Positions 60,601 to 64,000 of a stretch of 64,000 nucleotides of DNA are shown here, piece after piece. Within the stretch, counting starts at the first letter, position 1. The number at the start of each line of letters is the position of its first letter. Position numbers and translations under genes: made by a program. Below the pieces are notes generated by a model, which was not told the origin of the DNA, made no database searches, and was given only the letters and a program-made list of their open reading frames with translations. The DNA is from Tetrapyrgos nigripes (Eukaryota > Basidiomycota > Agaricomycetes > Agaricales > Campanellaceae), in NCBI GenBank assembly GCA_013368315.1, contig JAACJM010000019.1, positions 186,001-250,000 of the forward strand. Reading direction: 5' to 3'.

Positions 60601-63600
60601 CTGAACCTCAGCCAGAAGTGACCGTGGACGAGGGAATGGACGCTGAGCCAGTTACTACTCTGGATACAGTACCTGGAGAGGCGACGAGGGAGATTTCTGA
60701 ATCCTCTAGTCTGTCTCAAGCACCAGAGCTTCAGCCCGAAGTTCGTACGCACCTTGCAGAAGTCGAGGAATCTGCGCCTACGGCTCTCGAGAGTGTTACA
60801 GCCATTGAAAAGCCGGAAGAGATTGTGGAAGAGACGAGCAGAGAGCCGGTCATTGCTTCTGATACCATACCTACAGAAGAGATCGCCGTATCTTCTATCA
60901 CCCCCCAAGCGCTGGAAACGTCTATCCGGAAAGAAATTGGAGAGTCCCAATTACTTGTAGATGGACCTGTGGACGAAGCTGAGCCTTCTGTAGCTGTCAC
61001 CGCAGTCCAAGATGCTGCACCTATCGCGAACGTTACTTATAGTCATGACACGGCAGAGATCGAGTCCAATCCAGTTACTGTCTCTGAAGACATTGAACAA
61101 CCTGTACTTGTGGAGACCGAGCAACCTGCCCAATTCACCGAAACCGAGTCGCAAGGAGATCTGAGCGTCCCCACTGAAGATGCTGTCTCTGGATCAGTCG
61201 CGGATGCACCGTCTTCGGAGGACGACAAATCTACTCTCCCAGAGTCTGAATCATCTGAGGTTGATACCCAGGATACGACCTCTACTACAGACGTCGATCA
61301 GCCTCAGCCTGCGCCTGCTACTTCCAGTGAATCTGTTGATGCAGTCCCAGTCGAGAAGGAGTTGGTCGAGGAAGCTTCAGTTAAACCGATTATCGTTACT
61401 GAAGATGATGTAGGTCTTGATATTATAACTCAGATTTTTACTCACTAGGTTTGCGATATCCAGAGTTTGGCTGAGCACGACAATCAACCGTCTGCTGTGC
61501 ATTCCGTCGAAATAGAGCGACCCAAGTCTCCATGGACACCATCGTACAGCGTTTCCAAATTGGGACCAGATGTCGCTGTCGAAAACGAGATAGAAGAAGT
61601 AGAAGAGGCTCCGATTGCGGAAGAAACGTCGCAATCTCAAAGCACACCTCAACAGGATACCTTGGCTGAAATTCAGGTGCGTGAACGGCTCGTTATTCTA
61701 TAGAAACTATCGCTAAGATGAATTTAAAGACTACTTCTCGTCCAGTATCACCCTATTGGGTTCCTTCTTACTCAGTTTCTCGTCAGGGTAGTCCTCTACC
61801 AGAAACAAGGCCCTTAGCAGATGACCCATCTACAGTTGAACTAGAAGGCACTGAACAATACGAAGGCGGATTATATCAGGATCATGAACCTGCGAGTGAT
61901 GAGCAGGTAATATTGATTTCATTCTTTCTCCGATAGCTCCTTCTCATCTGCCTTATGCAGGAGATTACAGAGCCAACGACGAATGGGACTGAGCCCCCAG
62001 AGAGCACCGCTACTGTTGATGAAACAACATTCTGTGAACAGTCTGACCCAATTGTAGAAGAAGATCATCCAACCTCCACTTCAAACGTGAGCATTCCTCA
62101 CTTCCATTCTCTCGTGTTCTCTTAAACCGGTCGTTTTAGGAGCACCCTGAGATCAATGATATTGCCGACGAAGATTCGCGACCGGATGAAAAGGTATGGC
62201 TGTCGTCTCTTCTTCCTTCTGTACAACTAGCCCATCTCGATCAGGTACAAGATGCTTCTGTGTCAACAGAGACAGAACAATCCTCGCCACCCTCTGTTCT
62301 CGAACTAGAAGTAGAAGAATCTTCGCCTCTTCAACAATCCATTGATGTGGCGGATAGTGTGCCTGTGTCAGAACCATCGACGGTTTCCGGACCTACCCCA
62401 ACTACAAATGAGACTGCAGTCTCGGAGTCTATTCCTAATAACGTGTCTTCGGCTGGTTTGGATATTGCAGAGGCCATTGAGCGACCAAAGTCACCCTGGA
62501 CGCCGAGTTACAGTGTCACCAGTCAAGGTCCCAATATCGTGAGCGAGAATGATATTCCTGAGATCTCTGAGCTTCCACCGGCTGGCACACAAGATGATGT
62601 CCCTGTAATCGTGGAACCTGCATCATCTCAATCAGAGACAGAGAAGACAACAGTCGAAGTGAGCATAGTGCTCTTGTTATTTGTTCATCAGCTGATCGTA
62701 TTTCCAAGGCCGAGACATCGCGTCCATCGTCTCCTTACATCCCTTCGTATTCGACGTCTGTTCAAGGTGGTAATTCGGATGCAGACGTGGACACCACAGC
62801 GGAGAACCAAGAGGCTTCTCAGGATGATGACCTGGCCGCCACTCAGGATAACCAGGCTTCACTTTCTCAAGAGCCATCGGATCAAACGATCGACTCGACT
62901 CAGGATGTCACTGACAAAGCTCCAGAGCCGGTCCCAGTGTTGACTGAGCCACCTTCTGAAGACGTTCCAGCTGACCCGAAATCCAACAATGAAGCTGAAG
63001 ATGTCCATATTCAACCCGCTGAGCCCGAACAACGCATCCTGTCCACCGGCGAGCCACCTGTTGAGCGACCCAAGTCGCCTTACAATTGGACACCCTCTTA
63101 CTCTGTCACTCAACAAGGAAAGGCCGAGGAGCCTTCAGTAAGTTGTAACAAATTCCAGGAAGTACTCTACTAAACCCATTTCTGCAGATTCCAGAGTCAG
63201 AGGACGATGCTGAGGAGGTCTCTCAATTAAAGGTGACAGCAGAAGTAGGCCTATTTGGTTTCCTGAACATTGCAAGAGCTGACAGTCTTTGCAATTCTCA
63301 TCAGCCGGTATCTCAGACTGAAGCAAGTCAAATCGATGACGCTAGCAAAGAGATCGCAAACACCGGGGCTGTTGTCGAGCCTACTGCTCCTGAAGACGCA
63401 AAGCTGCAAGAAGACAAGGCTGTTTTCCCCACTACCCACGATAACGGGTCACAAGAGTGCGCTTCGATCTCACTGACATGTCCTTGTTCTGATTTTTTTT
63501 TCAGATCCTTGACTTCTCTCGATACTGTTGATCCTAAAGACTCTCGATCCCGAGCCAGGCTCGAGTCTACAACTTCCTCTCTCTTCTTCCCTGGGGGTTG

Positions 63601-63787
63601 GTTCTCCAAAGCACCTCCGGCGTCTCTCGATACTACACATGGCGAAGGCGTCTTCACTTCATCGAAACCGAACTCCCCCACTGACGAAACCTCTGGTCCT
63701 GAAGACACTCAGACTGCCACTGCTGCGGAAGCTGAAACCCAGACCGCCGCTGAAGAAAAGAAGTCGAGATGGTGCATTGTGATGTGA
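57686..63787 (+). CDS. Giant acidic repeat protein with C-terminal CaaX box, 1817 aa
   Basis: Function is not recognised. Thirteen exons (57686-57868, 57928-57987, 58045-58086, 58140-61409, 61449-61676, about 61730-61906, 61961-62086, 62140-62193, 62245-62658, 62709-63137, 63188-63232, 63305-63447, 63505-63787) sum to exactly 1818 codons including the stop. Exon 4 alone encodes 1090 residues, nearly all Glu, Pro, Ala, Val, Ser, Thr and Asp, in degenerate repeats. Exons 5-10 carry five copies of a short motif (ERPKSPWTPSYSVSKLG and relatives). The last exon encodes a more ordered piece (SLFFPGGWFSKAP), then an acidic stretch and EKKSRWCIVM. The final CIVM is a CaaX box with Met, which favours farnesylation, and the KKSR before it could aid membrane binding. 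This suggests a disordered, membrane-tethered scaffold. Exon 6 could also start at 61718. Confidence 0.8.
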
Positions 63788-64000
63788 AGGACGAAACTGG
63801 GCGTACAGACAACCTCTTGATCTTTTTCTCTATTTTTCAGAATTTAACTCCGATTTAGTACTACTACTAGTTTACGATGATGACTCTTCACGACCACATA
63901 GCAGTAACATTTTTCTTGTATCTTGGTTTACATTTACATACATCATCTTTTCAACTCAGTCACCATATGCAATCTGGTTCCCTTGTGTTGCTTTACAATT
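63788..64000 (+). other. 3' UTR of the CaaX-protein gene
   Basis: T-rich sequence following the stop codon, consistent with a 3' UTR that continues to or near the window end. No new gene start was seen. Confidence 0.5.

Overview
This window looks like nuclear DNA of a mushroom-forming basidiomycete (Agaricomycetes). The genes are packed on both strands and broken by many introns of about 46-65 bp with GT..AG ends. Several proteins belong to families I know mainly from mushrooms: a MYND-finger armadillo-like protein, a DUF6534-type membrane protein, and a Ser-rich GPI-type surface protein. There is no operon structure, rRNA, CRISPR array or recognisable intact transposon. I found no tRNA but could not scan for one systematically. 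Exon models were made by hand-joining reading frames at splice sites; where the joined length is a whole number of codons this is stated.

Layout. 1-3163 is gene-poor, low-complexity DNA. 3164-7405 holds a divergent pair: an unrecognised 940-residue protein (-) and the transcription elongation factor IWS1/SPN1 (+). 7406-11057 is another gene-poor block with microsatellites, ending in a decayed GNAT acetyltransferase. Then come a MYND zinc-finger protein (-), the eEF1A lysine methyltransferase EFM4/METTL10 (+), the ribosome-biogenesis factor SGD1/NOM1 (-) and the Holliday-junction dissolution factor RMI1 (+). These are followed by a secreted alkaline phosphatase (-), the splicing factor BUD13 (-), a dithiol glutaredoxin (+) and an unrecognised basic protein (-). 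Next are an M1 aminopeptidase (-), the molybdopterin synthase small subunit MOCS2A (-), a CS-domain-like membrane protein (-), thiamine pyrophosphokinase (+) and a paraoxonase-like protein (-). A damaged DUF6534-type protein (+), an NCLX-type Na+/Ca2+ exchanger (+), a CAT-like acyltransferase (+) and an ankyrin protein (-) follow. The right end carries the blue-light regulator WC-2 (+), the PP1 regulator SDS22 (+), PRMT5 (+), a GPI-type surface protein (+) and a 1817-residue acidic protein ending in a farnesylation box (+).

Most genes are unrelated housekeeping functions. Shared logic is mainly physical: at least six head-to-head pairs have start codons only 81-183 bp apart, so they probably share bidirectional promoters.

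The most striking observations are these. (1) Two adjacent, nearly identical introns in RMI1 flank a 13-nt microexon. (2) Single-base frame breaks lie in or beside homopolymers in four genes (RMI1, the CS-domain gene, the DUF6534-type gene, SDS22), so either the assembly has indel errors or these loci are damaged. In RMI1, skipping the microexon would exactly restore the frame. (3) A very large acidic repeat protein carries a five-copy short motif and a C-terminal CaaX box, and retention of its 39-nt intron would cut off both.
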